This document shows, piece by piece, positions 6,827 to 13,872 of a stretch of DNA of 35,920 bases. Position 1 is the first letter of the stretch; each line of letters begins with the position of its first letter. The DNA is from Streptomyces antimicrobicus (lineage in GTDB: Bacteria > Actinomycetota > Actinomycetes > Streptomycetales > Streptomycetaceae). The notes under the pieces are model-generated. The model was not told the origin of the DNA. It saw nothing but the letters and a program-made list of their open reading frames with translations, and searched no databases. The stretch is taken from the NCBI RefSeq assembly GCF_020532625.1, contig NZ_JAJAUY010000056.1, positions 1 to 35,920 of the forward strand, written 5' to 3'. A program made the translations under genes and the position numbers.

Positions 6827-7756
6827 TCACACCGGCCCCAACTGCCCCTCCGCCTCCGCCAGGATCTCCGTCAGCCGCGCCCCGAAGCCCGCGTCGCGCG
6901 GGTCCGGGACGCCCGTGCGGGCCGCATCCAGCAGAGCGTCCAGGGCCCGGCCGTACGCCCCCGGTACGTCGCCCCAGTCCGGCAGCGTGAACACCCCCTC
7001 GGCCCCGCGCAGCTCCAGCCGCACCCCGGCGGCGGCCCGCGGGGCGCCCAGGGAGAGGACGGCGGTGCTGGCCGCGCCGGAGGCGTGCCGCAGGGCCAGT
7101 TGGACCATGTCCGACGGGCCGCGGGCGGCGGTCACGCCGACCACGTCGCCGAGGACCGGGATCAGCACCGACAGCGCGTGCGGGCCCACGTCCCACAGGC
7201 CGCCCTTGGCCTTGCGCCAGGGCGAGTCGGCGTAGGCGCTGGGTGCCCCGTCGGGCGGGAAGACGGCGCCGAGCCAGTGGGCCGAGGCCGTGAACCAGCC
7301 CGAGCGCCGGGTCTGGTCGGCGACCCAGCCGGCGGCCGGTTCGGCGAACCGCAGGGTGAGGAAGACGACGGAGGCGACGCCCGCCTCGTCCGCCGCCCGG
7401 GCCACCGCCCGCGCCTGCTCGACCGTCGTGGCGACCGGCTTGTCCAGCAGCAGGTGGCAGCCGGCGGCCGCGGCGCGCACGGCGAGCGGGGCCTGGACGT
7501 CCGGCGGCAGGGCGAAGGCGGCGACGTCGCAGTCCGCGAAGAGCGCGTCCGCGTCTTCGTACACCTTCACGTCGTATTTCTGCGCCAGTTCGGCCGCGGC
7601 CTCGGGGCGCCGGCCCCAGACTCCGGCGAAGTCGGAGCCGGCGTGCGCGGCGAGGGCGGGCGCGTGGGTGCGGTGGGCCCAGGGGCCCGTGCCGAGCAGC
7701 CCGATCCTGGGCCTGGCACCTCCGGCGGCGGGGGTCAAATCGTACGAAATGCTCAC
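6827..7756 (-). CDS. Gfo/Idh/MocA-family NAD(P)-dependent oxidoreductase
   Basis: The 309-residue protein opens with a Rossmann nucleotide-binding strand-loop (RIGLLGTGPWAHRTHAPALAA). The LLDKPVATT segment, the family's E/D-K-P motif with its functional Lys, lies near residue 98. GGLWDVGPHALSVL near residue 185 contains the conserved Asp and His of the C-terminal alpha/beta domain. Members oxidise sugars, inositols or related polyols in the cytoplasm; the substrate here is not predictable. A GTG at 7756 (VSISYDL) was preferred, since in-frame extension to 7915 would run through the glnII control region. It is divergent from glnII with no obvious functional link. Confidence 0.85.
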   Translation of the reverse strand: MSISYDLTPAAGGARPRIGLLGTGPWAHRTHAPALAAHAGSDFAGVWGRRPEAAAELAQKYDVKVYEDADALFADCDVAAFALPPDVQAPLAVRAAAAGCHLLLDKPVATTVEQARAVARAADEAGVASVVFLTLRFAEPAAGWVADQTRRSGWFTASAHWLGAVFPPDGAPSAYADSPWRKAKGGLWDVGPHALSVLIPVLGDVVGVTAARGPSDMVQLALRHASGAASTAVLSLGAPRAAAGVRLELRGAEGVFTLPDWGDVPGAYGRALDALLDAARTGVPDPRDAGFGARLTEILAEAEGQLGPV

Positions 7757-7833
7757 GTGCTCAGTCTGCCCCACCCGGACGGGTGTGCGGCCCCCGACCC
7801 GCAGGACCCGGCCGACCTGCGGAGGAACCGCCG

Positions 7834-7871
7834 GTAACACGCGGTTCACACACGGGCAACGGCCGGGAAAT
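7834..7871. promoter_or_regulatory. GlnR-box-like site upstream of glnII
   Basis: Four 5-bp elements lie in exact n6 phasing: GTAAC (7834-7838), TTCAC (7845-7849), GCAAC (7856-7860) and GAAAT (7867-7871). The actinobacterial GlnR consensus alternates gTnAC and GaAAC elements at this spacing. Elements 1, 3 and 4 fit well and element 2 poorly. The site ends 67 bases before the glnII start. glnII is an established GlnR target in S. coelicolor, so nitrogen-dependent control is likely here. Confidence 0.6.
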
Positions 7872-7938
7872 CGCGAACGGGCACGCTGCGGTCGACACCG
7901 CAGCAGTCGCAGCACCGCAGAGTCTGAGGATGGGGCCC

Positions 7939-8958
7939 GTGAGCTACAAGGCTGAGTACATCTGGATCGACGGCACCGAGCCGACGGCGAAGCTTCGCTC
8001 CAAGACGAAGATCCTGGAGGCCGGGGCGGAGCTGCCGATCTGGGGCTTCGACGGCTCCTCCACCAACCAGGCCGAGGGCCACGCCTCGGACCGCGTGCTC
8101 CAGCCGGTCTTCTCCTGCCCGGACCCGATCCGCGGCGGGGACAACCTGCTGGTGCTGTGCGAGGTCCTGAACATCGACATGACCCCGCACGAGTCGAACA
8201 CCCGGGCGCTGCTGCGGCCGGTCGCGGAGAAGTTCGCCGCGCAGGAGCCGATCTTCGGCATCGAGCAGGAGTACACCTTCTTCGACGGCGCGCGCCCGCT
8301 CGGTTTCCCGGTCGGCGGCTTCCCGGCCGCGCAGGGCGGTTACTACTGCGGCGTCGGCGCGGACGAGATCTTCGGCCGCGAGATCGTGGAGAAGCACCTG
8401 GACCACTGCCTGGCCGCCGGCCTGAACATCTCCGGCATCAACGCCGAGGTCATGCCCGGCCAGTGGGAGTTCCAGGTCGGCCCGCTGTCCCCGCTGGAGG
8501 TCGCCGACCAGCTGTGGGTGGCCCGCTGGCTGCTCTACCGCACCGCCGAGGACTTCAACGTCTCCGCCACCCTCAACCCCAAGCCGGTCAAGGGCGACTG
8601 GAACGGCGCGGGCGCCCACACCAACTTCTCCACCAAGGCGATGCGCGAGGACTACCGCGCGATCATCGCCGCGTGCGAGGCGCTGGGCGAGGGCAGCAAG
8701 CCGCTGGACCACGTCAAGAACTACGGCGCGGGCATCGACGAGCGCCTGACCGGTCTGCACGAGACCGCCCCGTGGAACGAGTTCAGCTACGGCGTCTCCG
8801 ACCGCGGCGCCTCGGTGCGCATCCCGTGGCAGGTGGAGAAGGACGGCAAGGGCTACATCGAGGACCGCCGCCCGAACGCCAACGTCGACCCCTACGTGGT
8901 CACCCGCCTGATCGTGGACACCTGCTGCACCGGCCTGGAGCGCGACGGCCTGGTCTGA
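7939..8958 (+). CDS. glnII: Glutamine synthetase type II
   Basis: This cytoplasmic enzyme makes glutamine from glutamate, ammonia and ATP. The 339-residue size matches the eukaryote-like GSII class, not the ~470-residue GSI. Diagnostic segments are IWGFDGSSTNQAEG near residue 35, the metal/glutamate site IFGIEQEYTFF near 110, VMPGQWEFQVGP near 170, the NGAGAHTNFSTKAMR ATP/ammonia region near 225 and SDRGASVRIPW near 285. The GTG at 7939 lies 8 bases after GAGGA; an ATG nine bases upstream overlaps that site and is less likely. A hairpin follows the stop and a GlnR-like box precedes it. It appears to be monocistronic. Confidence 0.97.
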   Translation: MSYKAEYIWIDGTEPTAKLRSKTKILEAGAELPIWGFDGSSTNQAEGHASDRVLQPVFSCPDPIRGGDNLLVLCEVLNIDMTPHESNTRALLRPVAEKFAAQEPIFGIEQEYTFFDGARPLGFPVGGFPAAQGGYYCGVGADEIFGREIVEKHLDHCLAAGLNISGINAEVMPGQWEFQVGPLSPLEVADQLWVARWLLYRTAEDFNVSATLNPKPVKGDWNGAGAHTNFSTKAMREDYRAIIAACEALGEGSKPLDHVKNYGAGIDERLTGLHETAPWNEFSYGVSDRGASVRIPWQVEKDGKGYIEDRRPNANVDPYVVTRLIVDTCCTGLERDGLV

Positions 8959-8967
8959 GCGCGGCGG

Positions 8968-8987
8968 CCCTCGCCTCTCCGCGAGGG
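8968..8987 (+). terminator. Hairpin terminator after glnII
   Basis: CCCTCGC-CTCTCC-GCGAGGG forms a perfect 7-bp GC-rich stem with a 6-base loop, 9 bases after the glnII stop. There is no U-run, which is usual for Streptomyces terminators. Confidence 0.65.
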
Positions 8988-8998
8988 TCGGCTCCGCC

Positions 8999-9075
8999 CG
9001 CACGCCCGCACGCCCGCACGTCCGTCCGTCCGTCCGCACGCCCGCACGCCCGCACGCCCGCACGTCCGTCGGTCC
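8999..9075. repeat. 8-bp and 4-bp simple repeats downstream of glnII
   Basis: CCCGCACG is repeated in two blocks, separated and followed by GTCC repeats. Bases 9076-9230 hold no gene I can support. They include GGGTTTG repeated 10 bases apart at 9211 and 9221, just before the inverted repeat that precedes the 39-codon ORF. Confidence 0.8.
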
Positions 9076-9230
9076 GCTCCTCCCGACCGCCTCCCGACCC
9101 GCCCCCGTCCCGTCTCCCGGCCGAGAACTCCGGCCAGGAGGCGGGACGGTTCTGCTCGCGATGTGAGACGAGCGGGCGACGACGAGCGGTGGAAGGGGTG
9201 AGGCGGCCAGGGGTTTGTCAGGGTTTGGGT

Positions 9231-9249
9231 GCGGAATTTGGGATTCCGC
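9231..9249. promoter_or_regulatory. Inverted repeat upstream of the 39-codon ORF
   Basis: GCGGAAT-TTGGG-ATTCCGC is a perfect 7-bp inverted repeat with a 5-base spacer. It stands out from the GC-rich surroundings by its AT-rich centre. It ends 57 bases before the small ORF, and a possible -10 element TTCAAT lies at 9294-9299. It could be an operator for the downstream winged-helix protein or another dimeric regulator; the binder is unknown. Confidence 0.5.
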
Positions 9250-9306
9250 TCCAGTGGCTGAGATGCGCCCTGCCGACGGCCCGCGGGATCTGCTTCAATG
9301 TGGGCC

Positions 9307-9426
9307 ATGGCCAGCCATTCGCACACCTCGACAGGTCGCAGCGACCTGGAGCCGTTCTGGCCGTCCCGCCAGGATCACGATTTCGACCGGGTGTGTTGCC
9401 GCGCGAAGAACGCGCCGGCCCTCTAA
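9307..9426 (+). CDS. Predicted 39-aa peptide with Cys-Cys motif; possible leader peptide
   Basis: The frame reads MASHSHTSTGRS, then DLEPFWPSRQDHDFDRV, then CCRAKNAPAL and stops at TAA. Most third positions are G or C, as in real genes here, and the sequence is compositionally mixed rather than repetitive. A -10-like TTCAAT ends 7 bases before the ATG, so the message could be leaderless or nearly so; no strong ribosome binding site is visible. It precedes the winged-helix gene by 117 bases that can form small hairpins (CCTTCCCGAAGG). It could be a cis-acting leader peptide responding to Cys or Arg supply, or a free small protein. I do not recognise a family. Confidence 0.5.
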   Translation: MASHSHTSTGRSDLEPFWPSRQDHDFDRVCCRAKNAPAL

Positions 9427-9543
9427 CGCCTTCCGGAACTCTCCGATCGGACCTTCCCGAAGGCTTTCGGTCTGCGCGGTACGACGACTGACCTCTCGTC
9501 CGATGCGTCTTCTGCCGACTCCGCGTGAAAGAGCTGACCACTC

Positions 9544-10203
9544 ATGGCGAACACCCGTTCCCTGGCTTCTGCGGCGACCGCCGCCACCGCTGCGACCGCG
9601 AACGCTCCCCGCTCCTTCCCCTCCGCCGGCCCCCGCCACCGCCTTCGCGCCGTGGACCGGGACGAAGTGGCCCGCGTGGTGGACCTCCTGCCGCCCGGCG
9701 CCACCCTGCTCCCGGCCCCCCAGCACACCGTGCCCGCGCTGCCCGGCCGGCCGCCGATGATCGGCTACCTGGTCCTCGTACCGGCCGACCAGCAGCCCGC
9801 ACTCGCCCTCGCCCCGGCCCTGACCGCGGCCGGGGCCCCCGCCGACGCTCCGGTCGGAGCCCCGGCCGACGGCCCGGGCGCGGCGCCCGCCCGCGGACAC
9901 GGCGACGCGGGCGCCGTCGGGGACGCGCTCGTGCGGATCGACACCGCGCAGCGCACCGCCGAGGTCGACGGCCAGGTGCTGGACCTGACGTACCTGGAGT
10001 TCGAGCTGCTGGCCCACCTGGTGGCGAACCCGCACCGGGTGCACAGCCGGGACCAGCTCGTCACCACCGTGTGGGGCTACGGCCACGTGGGCGACGGCCG
10101 CACCGTGGACGTCCACATCGCGCGGCTGCGCCGCAAGCTGGGGCCCCGCCACCGCGGTGCCATCCAGACCGTGCGCCGGGTCGGTTACAAGTACGCCCCC
10201 TGA
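9544..10203 (+). CDS. Stand-alone OmpR/PhoB-type winged-helix DNA-binding protein
   Basis: The 219-residue protein has a C-terminal Trans_reg_C winged helix (about 125-219). Diagnostic segments are LDLTYLEFELLAHLVANPHRVHSRDQL, VWGYGHVGDGRTVDVHIARLRRKLG and IQTVRRVGYKYAP. The N-terminal ~125 residues are not a receiver domain: no phosphorylatable Asp pocket is visible. They comprise an Ala-rich tail, a short RAVDRDEVARVVDLLPPG segment and an Ala/Pro linker. No sensor kinase is adjacent, so it is an orphan regulator or a phosphorylation-independent one. The ATG at 9544 has GAAAGAG upstream at longer than ideal spacing. Its likely sites include the inverted repeat before the 39-codon ORF. It faces the PepSY gene convergently. 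Confidence 0.85.
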   Translation: MANTRSLASAATAATAATANAPRSFPSAGPRHRLRAVDRDEVARVVDLLPPGATLLPAPQHTVPALPGRPPMIGYLVLVPADQQPALALAPALTAAGAPADAPVGAPADGPGAAPARGHGDAGAVGDALVRIDTAQRTAEVDGQVLDLTYLEFELLAHLVANPHRVHSRDQLVTTVWGYGHVGDGRTVDVHIARLRRKLGPRHRGAIQTVRRVGYKYAP

Positions 10204-10276
10204 CGGCCGAGGGCCCGCGCTCGCGAGGAGGGAGCACGGGCCCAGGACCGCCGGCGCGCGCGGCCGAACCGCCCCT

Positions 10277-10342
10277 GGCGCGCGCCACCGGTCAGTCCGG
10301 CGCGCGCCACCGGTCGATCCGGCGCGCGCCACCGGTCAGTCC
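10277..10342. repeat. Three 22-bp direct repeats between convergent genes
   Basis: GGCGCGCGCCACCGGTCAG plus TCC occurs at 10277-10298, 10299-10320 (two-base variant GTCGATCC) and 10321-10342. Each copy contains the palindrome GGCGCGCC-like GGCGCGCGCC and ACCGGT. The position between two convergent stops suggests a role in termination, or a neutral minisatellite. Confidence 0.85.
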
Positions 10343-10346
10343 GGCG

Positions 10347-11870
10347 TCACGCGGCGGCCGTCGGCGTGGAGCCCGGCTCGCGCCGCCGGGCGGCCAGCAG
10401 GCCGAGGACGACGTCCACGGCGAGGAACGCCAGCAGGCTGATGCCCAGCAGCGGCACGAACCAGCCCACCACGGCCGTCACGGCGGCCAGCGGCAGCAGC
10501 ACCGCCGCCGGGAGCTTGCGCCACGCGCCGCGCGGCTGCGGCCGCCCGAACGACAGGGTCCGGTCCTTCGTCGGCCTGCGCAGCCACCACATCCGGTAGC
10601 CCCACACCACCAGGAACATGACCGCGAGCGCGAGCAGCGCCAGCGCGATCTGGTTGACCAGACCGAACATCAGTCCCATGTGCACGTCGATGCCGAACCG
10701 GGTGAGCTGGGCGAGCACCGGGTAGTCGGCGAACCGCAGTTCGTCCATGACCCGCCCGTCGGCCGGGTCGACGGCGACGGCGTCCAGGTGCACCGGGACC
10801 TGCCGGTCCCGCTCCTTGATCACGTAGCCCTTGCCGTTCGCGGGCAGAGTCACCTGCACGCTGTCGGTGACCCCGGCGGCCCGGGCCGCCTCGACGGCCC
10901 GGTCGAGGCCGACGTCCGCGCGGGCGGGCATGTCCGGCATGGTCCCGTCCGGCGCCATGTGGTGCCCGGCGTGCTCGTCGCCGCCGTCGGCCGCGCCGCC
11001 CGGGAGGGTGGCGGACACCGAGGGGGTGGCGCCGCCGAGCCGGTCCTGGAGCTGTCCGATGTTCTCGCCCGCGTACGTCGACCAGGTCAGGCCGGTCGCG
11101 GACAGCACGACCAGACCGGCCGCGGCCCACAGGCCGACCGAGCCGTGCCAGGACAGCGTCCGGCGCCGCCCGCCGGCCTCCGCCGTGCGCTCGGGCAGGA
11201 AGAGCTGGGCGCGGCGCCGGCGGCGCCGGCCGATCCACAGGGCGAGGCCGCCGAGCGCGACCACCCACAGCCAGCTGGCGGCCAGCTCGCTGTAGATCCG
11301 CCCGGTCTCCCCGAGCTGGAGGCTGGAGTGGAACTCGCTCAGCCAGGCGCGCAGCGGCAGCGCGTCACCGGCGGTGGTGAGCCGGCCGCGCACCTCGGCG
11401 GTGTAGGGGTCGACGAAGACGGTGAGGTTCTCCCCCTCCGCGAGGGCCGGGGTCTGCAGGATCACCCGGGTGGTGGCATCGGCCTCGGGTGCGGGCCACA
11501 CGCCGACGACCTTGCCCTGCGGGGCCGCCTTGGTGGCGGCCTCGACCTGGGCGCTCAGCGGCAGGGCGCGTTCGCCGACGGTGTCGACCGTGAGCTCGTG
11601 CGCGTAGAGGATCTTCTCCGCCTGGAAGGACAGGGCGTACAGGAACCCGGTCGCGGCGGCGAGGAAGAGCAGCGGGGCTATGAGGAGCCCGGCGTAGAAG
11701 TGCATCCGCAGCAGCAGGGGCCGCAGCGCGGCCCAGGTACCGGCCCCGCGGCGCACGGCCGACGTGGGGCCGGGCCCGGCCTCGGTCGCGGTCGCGGGGG
11801 TGGTGGTGGTGGTGGGGGTGGGGTCTGCGGAGTCCCGGACATCGGTGTCCGGAAGCTCGTCAAGGGACAT
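10347..11870 (-). CDS. PepSY-associated transmembrane protein
   Basis: The 507-residue membrane protein has four to five hydrophobic segments: LLRMHFYAGLLIAPLLFLAAATGFLYAL, SWLWVVALGGLALWIG, WHGSVGLWAAAGLVVLSATGLTW, and two near the C-terminus (NQIALALLALAVMFLVVWGYRMWW and LLPLAAVTAVVGWFVPLLGISLLAFL). Membrane-embedded His residues (MHFYAG, LSWHGS, DVHMGLMFG) are typical of PepSY_TM proteins, some of which are haem- or iron-reductase-like and linked to siderophore use. An extracellular loop is Met/His-rich (DEHAGHHMAPDGTMPDMPA), suggesting metal contact. The start MSLDELPD at 11870 follows GAGGA by 5 bases; upstream in-frame codons come from low-complexity repeats and were rejected. Confidence 0.88.
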   Translation of the reverse strand: MSLDELPDTDVRDSADPTPTTTTTPATATEAGPGPTSAVRRGAGTWAALRPLLLRMHFYAGLLIAPLLFLAAATGFLYALSFQAEKILYAHELTVDTVGERALPLSAQVEAATKAAPQGKVVGVWPAPEADATTRVILQTPALAEGENLTVFVDPYTAEVRGRLTTAGDALPLRAWLSEFHSSLQLGETGRIYSELAASWLWVVALGGLALWIGRRRRRRAQLFLPERTAEAGGRRRTLSWHGSVGLWAAAGLVVLSATGLTWSTYAGENIGQLQDRLGGATPSVSATLPGGAADGGDEHAGHHMAPDGTMPDMPARADVGLDRAVEAARAAGVTDSVQVTLPANGKGYVIKERDRQVPVHLDAVAVDPADGRVMDELRFADYPVLAQLTRFGIDVHMGLMFGLVNQIALALLALAVMFLVVWGYRMWWLRRPTKDRTLSFGRPQPRGAWRKLPAAVLLPLAAVTAVVGWFVPLLGISLLAFLAVDVVLGLLAARRREPGSTPTAAA

Positions 11871-11940
11871 GACCGTCCTCAAGGGTGACGAAGGGCGAAA
11901 CAGGACAGGGGGAATCGGCCCCGGGTCTCGCCGCTCGCCG

Positions 11941-12300
11941 GTACGCGGTACGCGGTACGCCGTGCGCGGGTGCGCAGCTACCGCGGATGCGCGAGCGCGC
12001 TGTGCGCAGCGCACCGCGGGCACGCGGCACGCGAGTGCGCGGCACGCGAGTGCGCGGCACGCGAGTGCGCGGGCACGCGGCACGCGAGTGCGCGGCACGC
12101 GAGTGCGCGGCACGCGAGTGCGCGGCACGCGAGTGCGCAGTACGCGGCACGCGAGTGCGGCACGCGGTGCGGCACGCGGTGCGGCACGCGGTGCGGCACG
12201 CCGCACGCGATACGCGGACCACGCCCGCAGCACACGGCACGGCACACGGCACACGGCACACGGCACACGGGTACGCAGTACCCGCCACGCCACGCCACGC
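11941..12300. repeat. Nested low-complexity repeats between two membrane genes
   Basis: Several unit lengths follow each other. GCGAGTGCGCGGCAC (15 bp) repeats around 12031-12145, a 12-bp unit GCGGCACGCGGT at about 12159-12198, and ACACGGC-type 7-bp units at about 12231-12270. GTACGCG variants flank them. All contain CGCG, CACG or GTGC and look like products of slippage. The whole 468-base gap 11871-12338 shows no credible gene, although GC-rich open frames cross it on both strands. It separates the PepSY gene from the His-rich membrane gene. Confidence 0.85.
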
Positions 12301-12338
12301 CACCGCACAGCGCGCGACCGCGTCGCACCTCCCGCCGG

Positions 12339-13124
12339 TCAGGCGCAGGCAAGACGGCCAGGGGCCGGGACGCTGGGGAAGGGCCCGGGCGGTGGGCCGC
12401 GGCGGAGGACGGCGTGGGCGTGCACCGCCCCGCGCAGCCTGCGCGGCGGCTCGTGGCGCCGGGGCCGGACCCGCGGCGCGCCGTCCGGGACGGCGGCCGC
12501 CGGCTGCGGGCGGATCCGTCCGACGAGCCGTACGGCGAGTGCGCGCAGCGCCCGGGCCAGCCGGAAGACGGCCTGCTCGCCCCGGGCGAGCCAGAGGGCG
12601 CAGAACAGACCGGCGAGCACGTGCGCGGCGATCATGCCGAGGCCGCCGTGCCCGGCCGGATGGGCCAGCTGGTCCGCCATGGCCTGGTCGAGGCCCCCGG
12701 CCGCCCCGGCCGCCCCGGTCATGTCCGCCAGGTCCGCCAGGTCCGCCAGGCCCCCCGTGCCCGGCATCCCGCCGGGTGCGTGGGCCGTGTGCGGAGGGTG
12801 GTGCACGGCCGACGTCGCCGGCGCCCCGCCGACCGCGGCCGGCGGAGCCCCGTGGCCCGCCGCCGGCCGGCCCTGGCTCCCGGCGAAGACCAGGTGCAGG
12901 ACGGCCTGGACGCCGAGCAGCGCGGCCGAGATGGAGAGGGGCCCGCGCCGGCGGCCGGTGCCGAACCAGGCCAGCACGGCGGTCACCGCGAAGGCACCGA
13001 GCAGTCCGCCGAGCGGAATGTCCCGCCCAGACATGAACAAATGCCCCAGACCACCCCATGCCGTACACACGGCCGCGAACATCGCGGCCCGGGTACAGCG
13101 CAGCGGCGCACGGGTGTCGGTCAT
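12339..13124 (-). CDS. His-rich integral membrane protein, unknown function
   Basis: The 261-residue product (from MTDTRAPLRC) has hydrophobic segments AAMFAAVCTAWGGLGHLFM, LGGLLGAFAVTAVLAWFG, ISAALLGVQAVLHLVFAG and GMIAAHVLAGLFCALWLA. A loop between the third and fourth is rich in His, Met and Pro (VHHPPHTAHAPGGMPG) and contains the repeat LADLADLAD. The C-terminal ~60 residues are basic and cytoplasmic (RRHEPPRRLRGAVH). The His/Met loop and the PepSY neighbour suggest metal, perhaps copper or iron, but this is inference. It is divergent from the rhomboid-like gene. The repeat block may or may not be transcribed through to the PepSY gene. Confidence 0.72.
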   Translation of the reverse strand: MTDTRAPLRCTRAAMFAAVCTAWGGLGHLFMSGRDIPLGGLLGAFAVTAVLAWFGTGRRRGPLSISAALLGVQAVLHLVFAGSQGRPAAGHGAPPAAVGGAPATSAVHHPPHTAHAPGGMPGTGGLADLADLADMTGAAGAAGGLDQAMADQLAHPAGHGGLGMIAAHVLAGLFCALWLARGEQAVFRLARALRALAVRLVGRIRPQPAAAVPDGAPRVRPRRHEPPRRLRGAVHAHAVLRRGPPPGPFPSVPAPGRLACA

Positions 13125-13202
13125 GTCCCGGCCATGCTCGCACCCCACCGGCGCGCCCCCAAGAGGACCCCCTCGGAGCGTGCTCGAACCCGATGGCCGA
13201 TC

Positions 13203-13802
13203 ATGACCGGCATGAAGCCCTTGTTCCTGGCTCCCGTCTACGCCGGCGGGGTGCAGCTCGGCGCCTACGCCCTGGACCGGATCGAGGCCGCCGAGCGCGA
13301 GCGGGTGCTGCGGGCGTGCTCGACGAACGTCGACAACCTCGCCGCCGGCCGCTGGGAGACCCTGCTGAGCAGCGCCCTCGTGGTCGAGGAACCGATGCCG
13401 CTGGCCTACGCCCTGCTACTGCTCGCCGTGCTGGGCTACGCCGAGTACGCCTACGGCGCCTGGTGGACCGCCGGGGTGTTCCTGCTCGGGCACACCACCG
13501 CGACGCTGCTGGTGTACGGGGGCCTGCGCGCGCGGCGGCCGGACGCCGTCACCCGGCGGGCGCTGGACGTCGGCACCAGCTACGGGTTCAACGCGGTGCT
13601 GGGCGCCCTGACCTCGGCGCTGCCGCGCGGTCCGGTGCGGACGACGGCCCGGGCCGGGCTGCTGGCGCTCGCGGTACGGCCGGTGCTGCGGCGCGGACGG
13701 ACGTTCACGGACGCCGGACACCTGGTGGCACTGGGCCTCGGTGTCGGGCTCTCGATGGCGGTCGATTACCTTTCCTGTCCAGAGCATCGGAAAATCACAT
13801 AA
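13203..13802 (+). CDS. Rhomboid-like membrane protein
   Basis: The 199-residue protein has about five to six hydrophobic segments. The pattern resembles rhomboid proteases: an N-x-x-N-L...WETLLSSAL loop after the first helix, GTSYGFNAVLGAL with Ser126 at the GxS position, and GHLVALGLGVG with His173 in a later helix as the possible second dyad residue. The usual GxSG is replaced by GTSYG, so activity is uncertain. It fits the actinobacterial rhomboid-like families. The ATG at 13203 was chosen; ATG 13212 is equally possible and no strong ribosome binding site separates them. It is followed by an inverted repeat and the phosphatase gene. Confidence 0.7.
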   Translation: MTGMKPLFLAPVYAGGVQLGAYALDRIEAAERERVLRACSTNVDNLAAGRWETLLSSALVVEEPMPLAYALLLLAVLGYAEYAYGAWWTAGVFLLGHTTATLLVYGGLRARRPDAVTRRALDVGTSYGFNAVLGALTSALPRGPVRTTARAGLLALAVRPVLRRGRTFTDAGHLVALGLGVGLSMAVDYLSCPEHRKIT

Positions 13803-13805
13803 CAC

Positions 13806-13819
13806 GTCACATACGTGAC
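13806..13819. promoter_or_regulatory. Inverted repeat between rhomboid-like and phosphatase genes
   Basis: GTCAC-ATAC-GTGAC lies 4 bases after the rhomboid-like stop and 53 bases before the phosphatase start. It could be an operator of the phosphatase gene; as a terminator its 5-bp stem is weak. Confidence 0.4.
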
Positions 13820-13872
13820 AGGTCGGACCGCACACCGGGCCGACCCCTCCGTACACCGCTGGAGCCGCCACG

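Noticed and set aside
9215..9760. 181-codon frame overlapping the 39-codon ORF and the winged-helix gene
   Set aside because: It shifts into Pro/Arg-rich nonsense over the winged-helix gene and has atypical third-position use; the 39-codon frame and the 219-codon frame fit better.
11871..12308. N-terminal extension of the PepSY protein through the repeats
   Set aside because: The 146 extra residues are pure RVPRTRALACR low complexity, whereas MSLDELPD at 11870 has GAGGA at 5 bases and leads into a normal protein.
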